This document shows, piece by piece, positions 41,171 through 53,982 of a stretch of 64,000 nt of DNA. Position numbers and translations under genes: made by a program. The notes beneath the pieces are model-generated. The model was not told the DNA's origin and ran no database searches. It saw nothing but the letters and a program-made list of their open reading frames with translations. Origin of the DNA: Methanosphaerula palustris E1-9c. GTDB lineage: Archaea; Halobacteriota; Methanomicrobia; Methanomicrobiales; Methanospirillaceae. The stretch is taken from the NCBI RefSeq assembly GCF_000021965.1, contig NC_011832.1, positions 2,211,242-2,275,241 of the forward strand, written 5' to 3'. How positions within the stretch are numbered: position 1 is the stretch's first letter; every line of letters begins with the position of its first letter.

Positions 41171-42457
41171 ATGACCAGGCCGATTCTTCAGGTGGCACTC
41201 GACCTCCTCGAACTTCCGCGAGCGCTTGCGATCGCAGATGAAGCAGTACAGGGGGGGGCAGACTGGATTGAGGCAGGGACGCCGCTGATCAAGAGCGAGG
41301 GAATGGAAGCCGTCAGGGCTTTGCGGGACCGGTTCCCAACGCATCCGATCGTGGCAGATATGAAGATCGCAGACACCGGGACGATTGAGGTCGAGATGGC
41401 GGCCAAGGCCGGGGCCAGTATCGTCTGCATCCTCGGGGATGCCGACGACGTGGTGATCAGAGAAGCGGTCAGGGCGGCCAGGCTCTATGGGATCCGACTG
41501 ATGGCAGACCTGATCAATGTCGTTGACCCGGTCGGACGATCCGCCGAACTGGCCGGCCTTGGGGTCACGATCATCAATGCCCATGTCGGGATCGATCAGC
41601 AGATGATCGGACGACAGTCGATCGACCTGCTCAGGCAGATCCGGGAGACGACCACAGTCCAGATCGCAGTGGCCGGCGGACTCGATGCCGTGACTGCGGC
41701 CGAGACGGTCAGGCATGGCGCCGATATTGTGATCGTCGGTGGCGGGATCATCAGATCCGGGGACGTGACGGGGGCTGCGACCAGAGTCCGGGCGGCTATC
41801 GACAACCCGGATCTGGCCCCCAAGAAAAAGAAGAGTCTGGATGACGAGATCCGGGAGATCCTCATGACCGTCTCGGCACCGAATATCACCGATGCGATGC
41901 ACCGGAAAGGGTCGATGGTGGGGCTCTTCTCCCTCTGCGGAGATGTGAAGATGGTCGGAAAGGCGGTCACCGTCCAGACGATCGCAGGGGACTGGGCCAA
42001 ACCGGTCGAAGCGATCGATCATGCAGAGGCCGGCGACGTACTGGTGATCAACAACGATTCCTGCACCCATGTCGCACCCTGGGGGGAACTGGCGACCCGG
42101 AGTGCCCTGAACCGCGGGATCACCGGAGTGGTGATCGACGGCGCGGTCAGAGACGTGGACGACATCCGAAAGCTTCGTTTCCCCCTCTTTGCGAAGGCGA
42201 CCCAGCCGAATGCCGGTGAACCGAAGGGGCTCGGGGAGATCAATGCCGAGATCCTCTGTGGCGGGCAGTACGTCAATCCTGGCGACTGGATCGTCGGGGA
42301 TGAGAGCGGCGTCGTGGTGATCCCGGCTGAGCGGGCCTACGAGGTGGCCCGCAGGGCGCTGGAGGTGAAGAAGACCGAGGAGCGGATCAGGGCAGAGATC
42401 GAGCGGGGAGCTACGCTCTCGTCCATATCAGAACTCTTAAAATGGGAGAAGAAGTAG
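41171..42457 (+). CDS. Fused 3-hexulose-6-phosphate synthase / RraA-like protein
   Basis: A 428-residue two-domain protein. Residues 1 to about 215 are a 3-hexulose-6-phosphate synthase, an OMP-decarboxylase-fold enzyme with the DxKxxD catalytic triad at D63, K65 and D68 ([13 protein letters not shown]). In methanogens it makes or removes formaldehyde and links hexulose phosphate to ribulose 5-phosphate. After a charged linker ([10 protein letters not shown]) a RraA-like domain (about 225-425) carries [14 protein letters not shown] and the ALNRG segment. RraA inhibits RNase E in bacteria, but related proteins are aldolases, so an enzymatic role is likely. The ATG at 41171 is the only sensible start. 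Confidence 0.92.
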   Translation: MTRPILQVALDLLELPRALAIADEAVQGGADWIEAGTPLIKSEGMEAVRALRDRFPTHPIVADMKIADTGTIEVEMAAKAGASIVCILGDADDVVIREAVRAARLYGIRLMADLINVVDPVGRSAELAGLGVTIINAHVGIDQQMIGRQSIDLLRQIRETTTVQIAVAGGLDAVTAAETVRHGADIVIVGGGIIRSGDVTGAATRVRAAIDNPDLAPKKKKSLDDEIREILMTVSAPNITDAMHRKGSMVGLFSLCGDVKMVGKAVTVQTIAGDWAKPVEAIDHAEAGDVLVINNDSCTHVAPWGELATRSALNRGITGVVIDGAVRDVDDIRKLRFPLFAKATQPNAGEPKGLGEINAEILCGGQYVNPGDWIVGDESGVVVIPAERAYEVARRALEVKKTEERIRAEIERGATLSSISELLKWEKK

Positions 42458-42459
42458 AT

Positions 42460-42894
42460 TCAGGAGAAGGCTTTCGCCTGGAGTAACTCCTTTTTTCCAG
42501 CGAGAACTGCCTCGATCGCCTGCTCCACCTGATCGACCCTGAGGATCAGGACTGCTCCGTCCTTACCACTGTATGCGTAGGAGTACTCGATATTGATCCC
42601 GGCATCCCCGAGCAGGGTCGCGATATCAAAGAGACCGCCGGGCTCGTCCCGCATCGCGACCGCGATCACCTCGGTGAACGCGACATTGAAGCCGAGATCG
42701 GTCAGCCGGGTGAAGGCACGGTCAGGATGATCGACCAGCGCCCGCACCACCCCAAAGCCGTTCGCCTCGGCGATGCTGAAGGCGAAGATGTTCACCTTCT
42801 CCTCTTCAAGGGCATGGGCAATCGCTGCCAGTCTGCCCGGTCGGTTCTCTGAAAAGATCGAGATCTGCCTGATGATATACTGCTTCTGATCCAT
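42460..42894 (-). CDS. ACT-domain protein
   Basis: A 144-residue protein made of two ACT domains (about 6-68 and 72-140), a fold that senses small ligands such as amino acids. FSENRPGRLAAIAHALEEE is the canonical ACT opening, repeated as MRDEPGGLFDIATLLGDAGIN. It is encoded right behind two phenylacetate-CoA-ligase-like genes, with no gap (its ATG abuts the ligase stop). It likely regulates or reports on aromatic amino acid levels in that operon. It meets the HPS-RraA gene tail-to-tail with two bases between. Confidence 0.88.
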   Translation of the reverse strand: MDQKQYIIRQISIFSENRPGRLAAIAHALEEEKVNIFAFSIAEANGFGVVRALVDHPDRAFTRLTDLGFNVAFTEVIAVAMRDEPGGLFDIATLLGDAGINIEYSYAYSGKDGAVLILRVDQVEQAIEAVLAGKKELLQAKAFS

Positions 42895-44196
42895 CTATAA
42901 CACCCTCTTGTCGATGACCCGCTTGGCTTTTCCTTCAAACCTGGGCAGCGAGCCGGGCTCGACCAGTTCGACCTCCGCTGCCACGTTCAATGCGTTCTTC
43001 AGCCTGTACTCGACCTTCCGCCGGATCGCCATCAGGTCGTTGATCTTGTCGCTGAACGCCCCGCTCTGCAGTTCGACCTGCAGCAGCAGCGTGTCCAGGT
43101 TCTTCTTCCGGTCGACGATGATCTGGAAGTGCTCCCCCCCGACCTCGGGGATGGAGAGGAGCGTGTGCTCGATCTGCGACGGGAAGACATTGATCCCGCG
43201 GATGATCAGCATATCGTCGACCCTCCCCTGGATCCGGTCGATCCGCGGATGGGTCCGGCCGCAAGCACAGACCGAGTCGTCCATCGAGGTGATGTCCCCG
43301 ATCCGATACCGAATCATCGGGAGCGCCTCCTTCTGGAGCATCGTGATCGTCAGTTCGCCCTTCTCCCCACAGGGGAGCACCTCCCCGGTATCAGGATCGA
43401 GCACCTCGATCAGGGCCAGATCGCTCCAGATATGAACCCCCTGCTGCTCGACGCAGTCGGTGAACATCGGCCCCGAGAGTTCACTGGTCCCATAGATGTT
43501 GTAGGCCTTGATCCCGAGCCACTCCTGCATGTGGTCGCGCATCCGTTCAGACCAGGGCTCGGCGCCGAGGACCCCGACCCTCAGGTCGGTATCGTTCTTG
43601 ATACTGACCCCCATCTTCTCGGCGACCTCCCCCATGTGGAGCAGGTACGACGGGGTGCAGGCGATCGCCGTGGTGTGGAGATCCTGCATCAGTTCGATCT
43701 GCCGCTCGGTGTTGCCGACGCTGCTCGGAAGGACGGTCGCACCGATCCGCTCAGCCCCATAGTGGAGACCGAGGCCCCCGGTGAAGAGGCCGTAGCCGTA
43801 CGAGACCTGCATGATGTCGCCGCGCCCGAGACCGCAGGAGGAGAGCCCGCGTGCCAGCGAGATGGTCCAGTGCTCGAGGTCCTGGGCGGTATAACCGACG
43901 ACCGTCGGCTTACCGGTGGTCCCTGAGGAGACATGATAACGGACCAGTTCCTCCTGTGAGGCCGTGAAGAGCCGGTCGGGATAGTTATCGCGCAGGTCAC
44001 GCTTGAACATGCACGGGAGTTTCTGCACGTCAGCGAGGGATCCGATATCGTCCGGGTGAACCTTCGCCTCCTTCATCCGATCATGGTAGAACGGGGAGAA
44101 GGCATACAGTCGGCAGACCAGGGTCTTGAGCAGCCGGTACTGCTGCCGCTTTTGCTCATCTATCGGCATCTCCTCGATCCGCGGATCCCACTTCAT
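42895..44196 (-). CDS. Phenylacetate-CoA ligase-like AMP-forming synthetase (copy 2)
   Basis: A 433-residue adenylate-forming enzyme of the PaaK group. The ATP-binding P-loop-like segment is YHVSSGTTGKPTVVGYT, followed by YNIYGTSELSGPMF and the C-terminal RVDDMLIIRGINVFPSQIE with the small C-terminal lid domain. It activates an aryl acid as its CoA thioester; in methanogens, aryl acetates feed the indolepyruvate:ferredoxin oxidoreductase route to aromatic amino acids. It is a close paralogue of the gene just upstream, which it overlaps by ATGA, and is followed by the ACT gene. Confidence 0.9.
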   Translation of the reverse strand: MKWDPRIEEMPIDEQKRQQYRLLKTLVCRLYAFSPFYHDRMKEAKVHPDDIGSLADVQKLPCMFKRDLRDNYPDRLFTASQEELVRYHVSSGTTGKPTVVGYTAQDLEHWTISLARGLSSCGLGRGDIMQVSYGYGLFTGGLGLHYGAERIGATVLPSSVGNTERQIELMQDLHTTAIACTPSYLLHMGEVAEKMGVSIKNDTDLRVGVLGAEPWSERMRDHMQEWLGIKAYNIYGTSELSGPMFTDCVEQQGVHIWSDLALIEVLDPDTGEVLPCGEKGELTITMLQKEALPMIRYRIGDITSMDDSVCACGRTHPRIDRIQGRVDDMLIIRGINVFPSQIEHTLLSIPEVGGEHFQIIVDRKKNLDTLLLQVELQSGAFSDKINDLMAIRRKVEYRLKNALNVAAEVELVEPGSLPRFEGKAKRVIDKRVL

Positions 44197-45485
44197 ATCA
44201 GATCCCCCCGCCGATCGATCACCCGTTTCGTCTTCCCCTCGAAACGGGGAAGCGACCCGGGCTCGACCAGCCTGACCGTGGTCCTCAACTCGAGCGTATC
44301 CTTAAGGACACCCATCACCCGCTTCTGGATCCTGGCGAGGTCCTGCAGCTCCCCGCTGAAGTACTCCCGGCTCATCTCCACCTCGATTGTCATCTCATCG
44401 AGATGGTTCTTCCGGTCGACATAGACCATGAACTGATCCCCCACCTCAGGCAGTCCGAGCAGCACGTCCTCGATCTGGGACGGAAAGACATTGATCCCGC
44501 GGATGATCAGCATGTCGTCACTCCTGCCGGTGATCCGGGCGATCTTCTTCATCCGGCCGCAGACGCACCCGTCCTCCATCAGCATCGTGATATCCCCGGT
44601 CCGATATCTGAGGAGAGGCATCGCCTCCTTGACGAGTGGGGTCACCACCATCTCGCCCCGCTCCTCCGGGCCGAGCACCTCCCCTGTCTTCGGGTCGATG
44701 ATCTCGACGAGGTAACTGTCATGCCAGATGTGGAGCCCATCCTTCTCCGGGCATTCAAAGGCCACTCCCGGCCCGAAGAGTTCGCTCATCCCATAGGAGT
44801 CATAGGCCGAGAGTTCGAGGCGATCCTCAAGCTCCCGGCGCATCGTCTCGGACCAGGACTCGGCCCCAAAGATCCCGGTCTTGAGCGAGTCGAGGGTGAC
44901 CCCCATCTCCTCAGCCACCTCAGCGATATGCAGTGCATACCCCGGGGTGCAGTGGATCGCGGTCACGCCGAAGTCACGGATCATCTCGATCTGTCGCCGG
45001 GTATTCCCGGTGCCGGCCGGGACCACCGTCAACCCTGCCTTCTCGGCCCCGGCATGGAGACCGAGACCTCCCGTAAAGAGACCGTAGTTGACCGAGTTCT
45101 GAAAGACGTCACCCTCCCCAAGGCCGATCATCGTCAGGTTTCGTGCGATCAGGTCAGACCAGGTTTCCAGGTCGTTGCGAGTATACCCGACGACCGTCGG
45201 TTTCCCGGTGGTGCCGGAGGTGGCATGGATCCGAACAACCTTACTGAGAGGGACGGCGAGGAATCCGAACGGGTACCCCCCACGGAGGTCCTGCTTTTTC
45301 GTGAACGGGATCTTCTGCAGGTCATCAAGTGACTGGATCGCCTCCGGCCGAAGCCCGGCCTCTTCGAACCTGGCACGGTAAAATGGTATCTTCTGGACCT
45401 GCTGTACCGTCTCCTTCAACTTCTTGAGCTGATGCGAGGCGAGTTCTGCCGGCCCCATCGTCTCTACAGACTTATTCCAGAACAT
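44193..45485 (-). CDS. Phenylacetate-CoA ligase-like AMP-forming synthetase (copy 1)
   Basis: A 430-residue PaaK-type ligase, first gene of the three-gene operon. It shares with copy 2 the segments IHATSGTTGKPTVVGYTRND, YDSYGMSELFGPG and RSDDMLIIRGINVFPSQIE. CVCGRMKK is a zinc-type cysteine pair typical of this clade. The two copies differ throughout, so they are old paralogues, possibly with different substrates (phenyl- versus indole- or hydroxyphenyl-acetate). No indolepyruvate oxidoreductase genes are adjacent. Confidence 0.9.
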   Translation of the reverse strand: MFWNKSVETMGPAELASHQLKKLKETVQQVQKIPFYRARFEEAGLRPEAIQSLDDLQKIPFTKKQDLRGGYPFGFLAVPLSKVVRIHATSGTTGKPTVVGYTRNDLETWSDLIARNLTMIGLGEGDVFQNSVNYGLFTGGLGLHAGAEKAGLTVVPAGTGNTRRQIEMIRDFGVTAIHCTPGYALHIAEVAEEMGVTLDSLKTGIFGAESWSETMRRELEDRLELSAYDSYGMSELFGPGVAFECPEKDGLHIWHDSYLVEIIDPKTGEVLGPEERGEMVVTPLVKEAMPLLRYRTGDITMLMEDGCVCGRMKKIARITGRSDDMLIIRGINVFPSQIEDVLLGLPEVGDQFMVYVDRKNHLDEMTIEVEMSREYFSGELQDLARIQKRVMGVLKDTLELRTTVRLVEPGSLPRFEGKTKRVIDRRGDLI

Positions 45486-45603
45486 AGAACACTCACTGGT
45501 ATGGTGCTGGTTGGAAGGCCAGGACCGACCCTCTCTGCACCAGGACTACCTGATCAATTATATGACAATTCTCTATGATAAGTCCCATCCCATGAACAGG
45601 GAC

Positions 45604-47133
45604 TCAGACCTGCCCCCGATACTCAGACGGGATTCGATCGAGGAGCATTCCCTCGACGATCACCGGCATCAGCCGGCGCCCCTCTTCGACGGCCATCTTC
45701 AGCCTCCAGTCGCGATCGGCATAGATCGTAAAGATCGGGTCTCCAGCGTTCACCTGCTCCCCTTTCTTCGCATGGAGGAGGAGGCCGGCACCATGATCGT
45801 GCGGAGCGCCGGCGATTCGGGCGAGGCTGACCAGCGCCCGATTGTTCAACTCGATGATGTACCCAGTGTTCTGAGCGTTCACAACGAATTCGAACTCCCC
45901 GGGTTTGATGCTCTCCGACGTGACGGCCGGGTCCCCCCCCTGGATCTCGATGATCTGGCGGAGCTTCCGAAGCGCTTTTCCGCTCCGCAGAATCTCTTCT
46001 GCCATCTGGTACCCCTGCCCCTTTGCGGCCTTACCGGACATCTCCAGCGCGATCCCTGCCAGCGAGAGGCTCTTCTGGATCAACGACCTGGGCTCATCTC
46101 CGCCCTCGAGGATGGCCAGCGCCTCCCGCACCTCGAGGTTCGGCCCGATCGTCCGTCCGACCGGGGAATCTCCATAGGTCAGGGCGCACTCCACCCGGAT
46201 CCCGAGCCGCTCACCGAGCTCGATGAACTCCCGGGCCATCTTCCTCCCCTCCGCCATATCAGGGACCTTGGTCGAGGATCCAACTGGTATGTCGATCACC
46301 ACCAGATCGGCACCGACCGCGAACTTCTTCGCCATCACCGAGGCGAGCATCTGCCCGCGGGCGTCGATCTTGAACGGGTACTCGACGACGATGATCTTAT
46401 CGTCGGCTGGAGCGATGTTGGTCGCACCCCCCCAGACGATCACCCCGCCGACCTTTTCGGTCATCTGCTGAACCTCAACCGCAGAGAACTCCACCGGCGC
46501 CAGCACCTCCATCAGATCGGCCGTCCCTGCAGCCCCGGTGATCGCCCGGGAACTGGTCTTTGGGATCTTCAGCCCGCTGGCCGCGATGATCGGGACGATC
46601 AGCAGGGAGATCTTGTTGCCCGGGACGCCACCGACCGAATGCTTGTCCACAATTGGGTGGTTACTGAACTTCAGCCGGTCCCCCGACTCGACCATCGCGT
46701 GGGTCAGGTACTCGACCTCATCCATATCGAGACCATTGATGTAACAGGCGGTCACATAGGCTGATAGTTCAGCCTGGGAGAGAGAATCGTTGACGATATC
46801 CTGGATGATCTGACGTGTATCATCCTTGGTCAATTTCTCATGGTTCATCTTCTTCTTGATCAGGTCAAGGGCGAGCGGCTTCTTCGCCTCCCAGACCTCG
46901 ACCTCAGTTCCATCGACCAACAAAAGGGTCCTGTTGGTGAGTCCATAGATGCCAATCACTCCAACAGGGATCATCGTCGTGGTGATATCCACCACAGCCG
47001 GAGTTGATAGCCCACTGGCATGGTTCATGATCTGCACTCGATCGCCTTCGAGAACACCGACCATCCGCGCATCAGAGGCGTTCAAGAGAACCCCGCGGTC
47101 GGCGATATCCAGAATCTTTGCAGAATACTTCAT
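45604..47133 (-). CDS. deoA: AMP phosphorylase
   Basis: A 509-residue archaeal member of the thymidine-phosphorylase family. It phosphorolyses AMP (also CMP, UMP) to ribose 1,5-bisphosphate, the first step of the archaeal AMP pathway that ends with type III RuBisCO. An N-terminal archaea-specific beta domain (about 1-85) precedes the phosphorylase core, with the signature [12 protein letters not shown] at 163-174 and the phosphate-binding [14 protein letters not shown]. The ATG at 47133 (MKYSAKILD) was chosen over one six codons upstream because homologues begin here. The other pathway genes are not in the window. Confidence 0.9.
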   Translation of the reverse strand: MKYSAKILDIADRGVLLNASDARMVGVLEGDRVQIMNHASGLSTPAVVDITTTMIPVGVIGIYGLTNRTLLLVDGTEVEVWEAKKPLALDLIKKKMNHEKLTKDDTRQIIQDIVNDSLSQAELSAYVTACYINGLDMDEVEYLTHAMVESGDRLKFSNHPIVDKHSVGGVPGNKISLLIVPIIAASGLKIPKTSSRAITGAAGTADLMEVLAPVEFSAVEVQQMTEKVGGVIVWGGATNIAPADDKIIVVEYPFKIDARGQMLASVMAKKFAVGADLVVIDIPVGSSTKVPDMAEGRKMAREFIELGERLGIRVECALTYGDSPVGRTIGPNLEVREALAILEGGDEPRSLIQKSLSLAGIALEMSGKAAKGQGYQMAEEILRSGKALRKLRQIIEIQGGDPAVTSESIKPGEFEFVVNAQNTGYIIELNNRALVSLARIAGAPHDHGAGLLLHAKKGEQVNAGDPIFTIYADRDWRLKMAVEEGRRLMPVIVEGMLLDRIPSEYRGQV

Positions 47134-47288
47134 ACCTAAACCATCCTGCATATTGAATCAGACGCCATAATCATACAGTATAATCGCTGAACGTGGAACC
47201 TACTTATGTGCACCGGTTCCCGCTACCGGGCAGGAATTGAGGGTTTGAGACCATAAGCATTAATAGAACATTCAGTAATGTATTGGTA

Positions 47289-49811
<2,523 letters not shown>

Positions 49812-49830
<19 letters not shown>

Positions 49831-50855
49831 CGATTCGGGAACTTCTCCGCGAGAATTGCATCCCCCTCGCCGATCGGTTCGAGGCCAGCCGCCCGCATAT
49901 CGGCATCGACCATGATCCTGACCAGGTCGGTGAAGGTGATCTTCGGAGCCCAGTTCAGTTCCTTCTTCGCTTTGGTCGGGTCAGCGATCAGCGACTCCAC
50001 CTCGGTCGGCCGGAAGTATCGGGGATCGATCTTCACATGCTCCTCGACCTTCAACCCGGCATAGGCAAAGGATTCATCGAGGAAATCCTGTACCGAGTAG
50101 GATGTTCCGGTTCCCATTACGAAATCATCGGCACGGTCCTGCTGCAGGATCCGCCACATCGCCTCGACGTACTCTGGAGAAAAACCCCAGTCACGCCGTG
50201 CTTCGAGGTTCCCCAGGTAGAGAAACTCCTCCTTCTTCGCCCGAATCCTGGCGATGGCCCGCGTGATCTTCCGGGTCACGAAGGTGCCGCCCCGGCGGGG
50301 AGACTCGTGGTTGAAGAGGATCCCGTTGCTGGCGAAGATGTTGTACCCGTCCCGGTAGTTCCGGGTCATCCAGTAGGCATACAGTTTGGCACAGGCGTAC
50401 GGGCTGCGGGGCTGGAATGGTGTCGTCTCGGACTGTGGGGGTGCAGACGAACCGAAGAGTTCACTGGACGAGGCCTGGTAGAACCGGACATTGTTGTTGG
50501 ACCGCCTGACCGCCTCGAGGATTCTGGCAGTCCCAAGGCCAGTCACATTCCCGGTGTACTCAGGGGTGTCGAAGCTGACCCGGACATGGCTCTGCGCTCC
50601 GAGATGATAGACCTCGTCGGGCTTGAGATTGTACATGATGTTGTTGATCTGTTCGGAATCTGAGAGATCCCCGTAATGGAGAAAGAGTTTTGTCTCGGCG
50701 TCGTGGAGATCGGTGTAGATATGATCAATTCTACCTGTGTTGAAGGTCGAGGCCCTTCTGATGATTCCATGCACCTCGTATCCCTTGCTGAGCAGCAACT
50801 CGGCGAGGTATGACCCGTCCTGTCCTGTAATTCCCGTTATCAATGCAGTCTTCAT
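49812..50855 (-). CDS. gmd: GDP-mannose 4,6-dehydratase
   Basis: A 347-residue SDR enzyme making GDP-4-keto-6-deoxymannose. The NADP site [29 protein letters not shown] and the catalytic [15 protein letters not shown] region are the Gmd hallmarks, along with [14 protein letters not shown] strong AGGTGATTT ribosome site precedes the ATG. Together with the epimerase-reductase two genes downstream it forms the GDP-fucose pathway. Confidence 0.95.
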
Positions 50856-50987
50856 GATAAATCACCTGTATAATCGAAAACCGGGTCTTTGAGAGATGAG
50901 ATGAATGCAGAGGACTCTGATTCAGGTCTGGTCTTCTTAAAGATCCGGTTCACCCCGACGGAAGGTTTCCTACAGTACTCACTCTTA

Positions 50988-51614
50988 TCAGACATCTTTG
51001 TTGTGATCGACCGGAGATCCCTCTTCAGGTTCCGGTGTCTGAGAGATCTCTCGGATCACCCGGGCAGGGTTGCCGGCGATCACCAGATGCCCTTCAGGAA
51101 AACTCTTGGTGACGACGCTCCCCGCACCGACGACGATATAATCCCCAAGGGTCACCCCGGGCAGAATCACCGCGTTCATACCGATCCAGCAGTGGGACCC
51201 GATCGATACATCCTTCCCTGGCAGATTCCGGTCCAGATTGGTGGGATCATGGTTCGAAGTGATCAGCCCGACATTCGAAGCGATCCATGTCCCGCTCCCA
51301 ATCGTGATCGATCCCAGAAAATTCTGGAAGTATTTGCCTCCCCCCTCATTGAACATATTGATGTCATCGAGATCGAAGGTGATATTGTAGGGCACCGAGA
51401 TCGTATTCAATGGTGAAACCGGCCAGGGGATGGTGCTGTTGAACCGGAGGATCTTCTGCCAGAGGATCCCGCGAAACACCCACCGCCAGCCATCGATCGA
51501 GTCATCGAAGTACCGTCCGCGGAGGTACCGTCTGTCGTAAAAGACCGATCCAAAAACTGTGAAGACCCGAACCAGGATGGAGAAGAGCCGCCGTTTCGTC
51601 TCTCGTGAAACCAT
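50988..51614 (-). CDS. Left-handed beta-helix acetyltransferase (WcaF/CatB-like)
   Basis: A 208-residue hexapeptide-repeat acyltransferase. The repeat VSIGSHCWIGMNAVILPGVTLGDYIVVGAGSVVTKS is the classical isoleucine-patch, and the family catalytic histidine lies in the SNHDPTN segment. The N-terminus is hydrophobic and may dock to the membrane. Position in the sugar cluster suggests acetylation of a glycan or nucleotide sugar. Confidence 0.85.
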   Translation of the reverse strand: MVSRETKRRLFSILVRVFTVFGSVFYDRRYLRGRYFDDSIDGWRWVFRGILWQKILRFNSTIPWPVSPLNTISVPYNITFDLDDINMFNEGGGKYFQNFLGSITIGSGTWIASNVGLITSNHDPTNLDRNLPGKDVSIGSHCWIGMNAVILPGVTLGDYIVVGAGSVVTKSFPEGHLVIAGNPARVIREISQTPEPEEGSPVDHNKDV

Positions 51615-51684
51615 AACGCTCAGTACTGTTCAGCATCAGAACTGATAAGGGTCACGATTTGATGCCAGGCCCCGCTCAATAAGG

Positions 51685-51712
51685 TCAGAAGAAAAAAATT
51701 GAGAAAAAAATG
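51685..51712 (-). terminator. T-runs downstream of the dehydrogenase gene
   Basis: On the minus strand, two T-runs (TTTTTTTCTCAATTTTTTT type, 51690-51710) begin about ten bases after the dehydrogenase stop. They form a U-rich archaeal-type terminator region separating it from the acetyltransferase gene. Confidence 0.5.
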
Positions 51713-51720
51713 AGAGAGCG

Positions 51721-52974
51721 TTAGAGCCGGGTATAGCAAACCTTGCAGGCTGGATCGGCCCACTGCTTGCGCATTCCCTTCACATCGATGACGACCGGGG
51801 TGCCGTTGCTCATCTTTTCAACCCCTTCAAGGGTCAGCGACTTGAAGGCATCATGCGGAACATTGATGATGATACAGTCAGCCTTGAACCCGTTCAGATC
51901 CTTAAGAGGCTTCACACCAAACTGGTTGATGTCGGCCTCTGAAAGGAGTGGATCATACCCATAGACATCAGCACGGAACTCCCGAAGTTCCTTGATCATC
52001 TCATGGGACGGGCTCTCCCGGGTGTCAGGCACATTCTCCTTGTAGGTGAGCCCGAGGATCAGCACCTTCGAGTCCCGGATCACCTTGCCGGCGTCGTTCA
52101 TCCCCTTGATAGCCAGTTCTGCGACATGCTTGGGCATGAAGTCGTTGATCGCACGGCCGGCGAGGATCACCTGAGGGTGGTACCCGAGCTCCTCTGCCTT
52201 GTAGACGAGGTAGTAGGGGTCGACCGGAATACAGTGACCGCCGACCAGACCTGGACGGTAATGGTGGAAGTTCCACTTGGTTCCCGCCGCCTCGAGGACA
52301 GCCTGGGTGTCGAGACCCATCTTCTGGAAGATCAGCGAGAGCTCGTTCATCAGGGCGATGTTCAGGTCACGCTGGATGTTTTCGATCACCTTGGCAGCCT
52401 CAGCCGTCCGGATGTTCTCTGCACGGTAGACCGTGGTCACGAGGCTGTACAGCGAGGCGAGTGTTTCGAGGGTCTCCTCATCCATCCCTGAGACGATCTT
52501 CGTGATCTTTGGAAGGATGTGTTCCTCGTCACCAGGGTTGATCCGCTCAGGTGAGTACCCGATCTTGAACTCCTTTCCGCAGGTAAACCCAGACATCTTC
52601 TCGATCATCGGGGCCATGAGTTCCTCAGTCACCCCAGGGTAGACCGTGGATTCGAGGACCACGATGGCACCCTTCTTGATATGTTTCCCAATAGTCTCAG
52701 CCGCTGAAATCACCGGCATCAGGTCAGGATCCTTGGCCTTGGTCACCGGTGTCGGCACGGCAATGATGATGATGTCAGCCTCCCCAATATGAGAGGGATC
52801 AGTGGTTGCCTGGACCTTGTTCCCAGGGGTCTCGTTGATGATCCCGATCTTCCGTGCGTCGATATCAAATCCAATCGTCTTCAGATGATGCGAGAAGGCT
52901 TCTGCCAGTGGATAGCCCACATACCCGAGGCCGACTACACAGACGGTCTTATCAGTTACTGATTTCTGAACCAT
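51721..52974 (-). CDS. wecC: UDP-N-acetyl-D-mannosamine dehydrogenase-like nucleotide-sugar dehydrogenase
   Basis: A 417-residue UDP-sugar 6-dehydrogenase. The NAD site VVGLGYVGYPLAEAFS, the catalytic GGHCIPVDPYYL (Cys and Lys region), the LKNV-like LGLTYKENVPDTRESPS and the C-terminal domain match the WecC/UDP-ManNAc dehydrogenase group, making UDP-ManNAcA. UDP-glucose dehydrogenase is the alternative. The substrate's 2-epimerase gene is not in the window. The start overlaps the upstream epimerase gene by 19 bases. Confidence 0.88.
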   Translation of the reverse strand: MVQKSVTDKTVCVVGLGYVGYPLAEAFSHHLKTIGFDIDARKIGIINETPGNKVQATTDPSHIGEADIIIIAVPTPVTKAKDPDLMPVISAAETIGKHIKKGAIVVLESTVYPGVTEELMAPMIEKMSGFTCGKEFKIGYSPERINPGDEEHILPKITKIVSGMDEETLETLASLYSLVTTVYRAENIRTAEAAKVIENIQRDLNIALMNELSLIFQKMGLDTQAVLEAAGTKWNFHHYRPGLVGGHCIPVDPYYLVYKAEELGYHPQVILAGRAINDFMPKHVAELAIKGMNDAGKVIRDSKVLILGLTYKENVPDTRESPSHEMIKELREFRADVYGYDPLLSEADINQFGVKPLKDLNGFKADCIIINVPHDAFKSLTLEGVEKMSNGTPVVIDVKGMRKQWADPACKVCYTRL

Positions 52975-53870
52975 TGTATCGTCTCTTCTAATCCCTGTAG
53001 TAAGGTGAACCCGGGTTCATAATTAAGGTGCTCTTTGGCCAGGGTGTAATCTGCCAGAGAATCCCGTACATCCCCGGATCTGGGTGCATCATAGATCAGT
53101 TCGCGGCGTTCGCCGATGATCTCCATGATCTGGTCGGCCAGCACATTCAGGCTGACCCGCCGATCACAGGCGATATTGAAGATCCCCTCACTCGAGGACT
53201 CCATCGCAAGGATATTGGCATGAACCACGTCCCGAATGAAGGTGAAATCCCGGGTCTGCTCCCCATCACCATGGATGATCGGAGATTCATGGTTCAGGAT
53301 CTTCGTAATAAAGTTCGGTATCACCGCAGCGTACTGCGACTTGGGATCCTGCCTTGGACCAAAGACATTGAAGTAGCGCAGGCAGGTCATCTTCAACCCG
53401 TACAGTGACGAGAAAACATTGAAATAGTGCTCCCCGGTCAATTTGGTGACCGCGTACGGAGACATCGGCGCCGGGGTCATACTCTCGCGCTTGGGCAGCG
53501 TCGGAGTATCTCCGTACACCGACGACGAAGAGGCGAACATGATCTTCTTGACCCCCTGGTCGCGTGCGGCCATCAGCACGTTCAGAGTTCCACCGATGTT
53601 CACCTCGTTGGTCGCGACCGGATTCTCGACTGATCGCTGCACCGAAGGAAGGGCGGCCTCGTGAAAGACATAGTCAACCCCGGAAAAGACCCGGTTCACC
53701 AGGGAAAGATCGGTGATGCTCCCTTTTATAAACTCGACGTCGAGCCCCTTGAGATTTATCTCTCGTCCAGTTGAGAGATCATCGAGCACGATCACCTGAT
53801 GCTTTTTGCTCAGTTCCTCAGCAAGGTTCGAGCCGATAAAACCCGCTCCACCGGTAACGACGACTTTCAT
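52956..53870 (-). CDS. NAD-dependent UDP-sugar 4-epimerase (GalE-like)
   Basis: A 304-residue SDR epimerase. The Rossmann VVTGGAGFIGSNLAEEL, the VFHEAALPSVQRSV segment, SSSVYGD, and the YxxxK pair in MSPYAVTKLTGEHY indicate an extended-SDR 4-epimerase such as UDP-GlcNAc/GalNAc or UDP-glucose 4-epimerase. It is the first gene of the sugar cluster. Upstream lies a TATA-like AT stretch inside a GCGATA/TATCGC dyad (53889-53907). Confidence 0.87.
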   Translation of the reverse strand: MKVVVTGGAGFIGSNLAEELSKKHQVIVLDDLSTGREINLKGLDVEFIKGSITDLSLVNRVFSGVDYVFHEAALPSVQRSVENPVATNEVNIGGTLNVLMAARDQGVKKIMFASSSSVYGDTPTLPKRESMTPAPMSPYAVTKLTGEHYFNVFSSLYGLKMTCLRYFNVFGPRQDPKSQYAAVIPNFITKILNHESPIIHGDGEQTRDFTFIRDVVHANILAMESSSEGIFNIACDRRVSLNVLADQIMEIIGERRELIYDAPRSGDVRDSLADYTLAKEHLNYEPGFTLLQGLEETIQWFRNQ

Positions 53871-53888
53871 TGTACAAGGTATACAATT

Positions 53889-53907
53889 GCGATATTAAAG
53901 GTATCGC
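53889..53907 (-). promoter_or_regulatory. Dyad over the TATA region of the sugar-cluster promoter
   Basis: GCGATA (53889-53894) and TATCGC (53902-53907) flank TTAAAGG, overlapping the only TATA-like sequence ahead of the epimerase gene (start 53870). A repressor bound here would block TBP. Seen by eye only. Confidence 0.3.
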
Positions 53908-53982
53908 CGTTTTTTACAGAGTATAACCAAACAGAAGAGTGGGTGACCGGTTTCACCCGTTAGCGCGACAGAGATTGGGACC

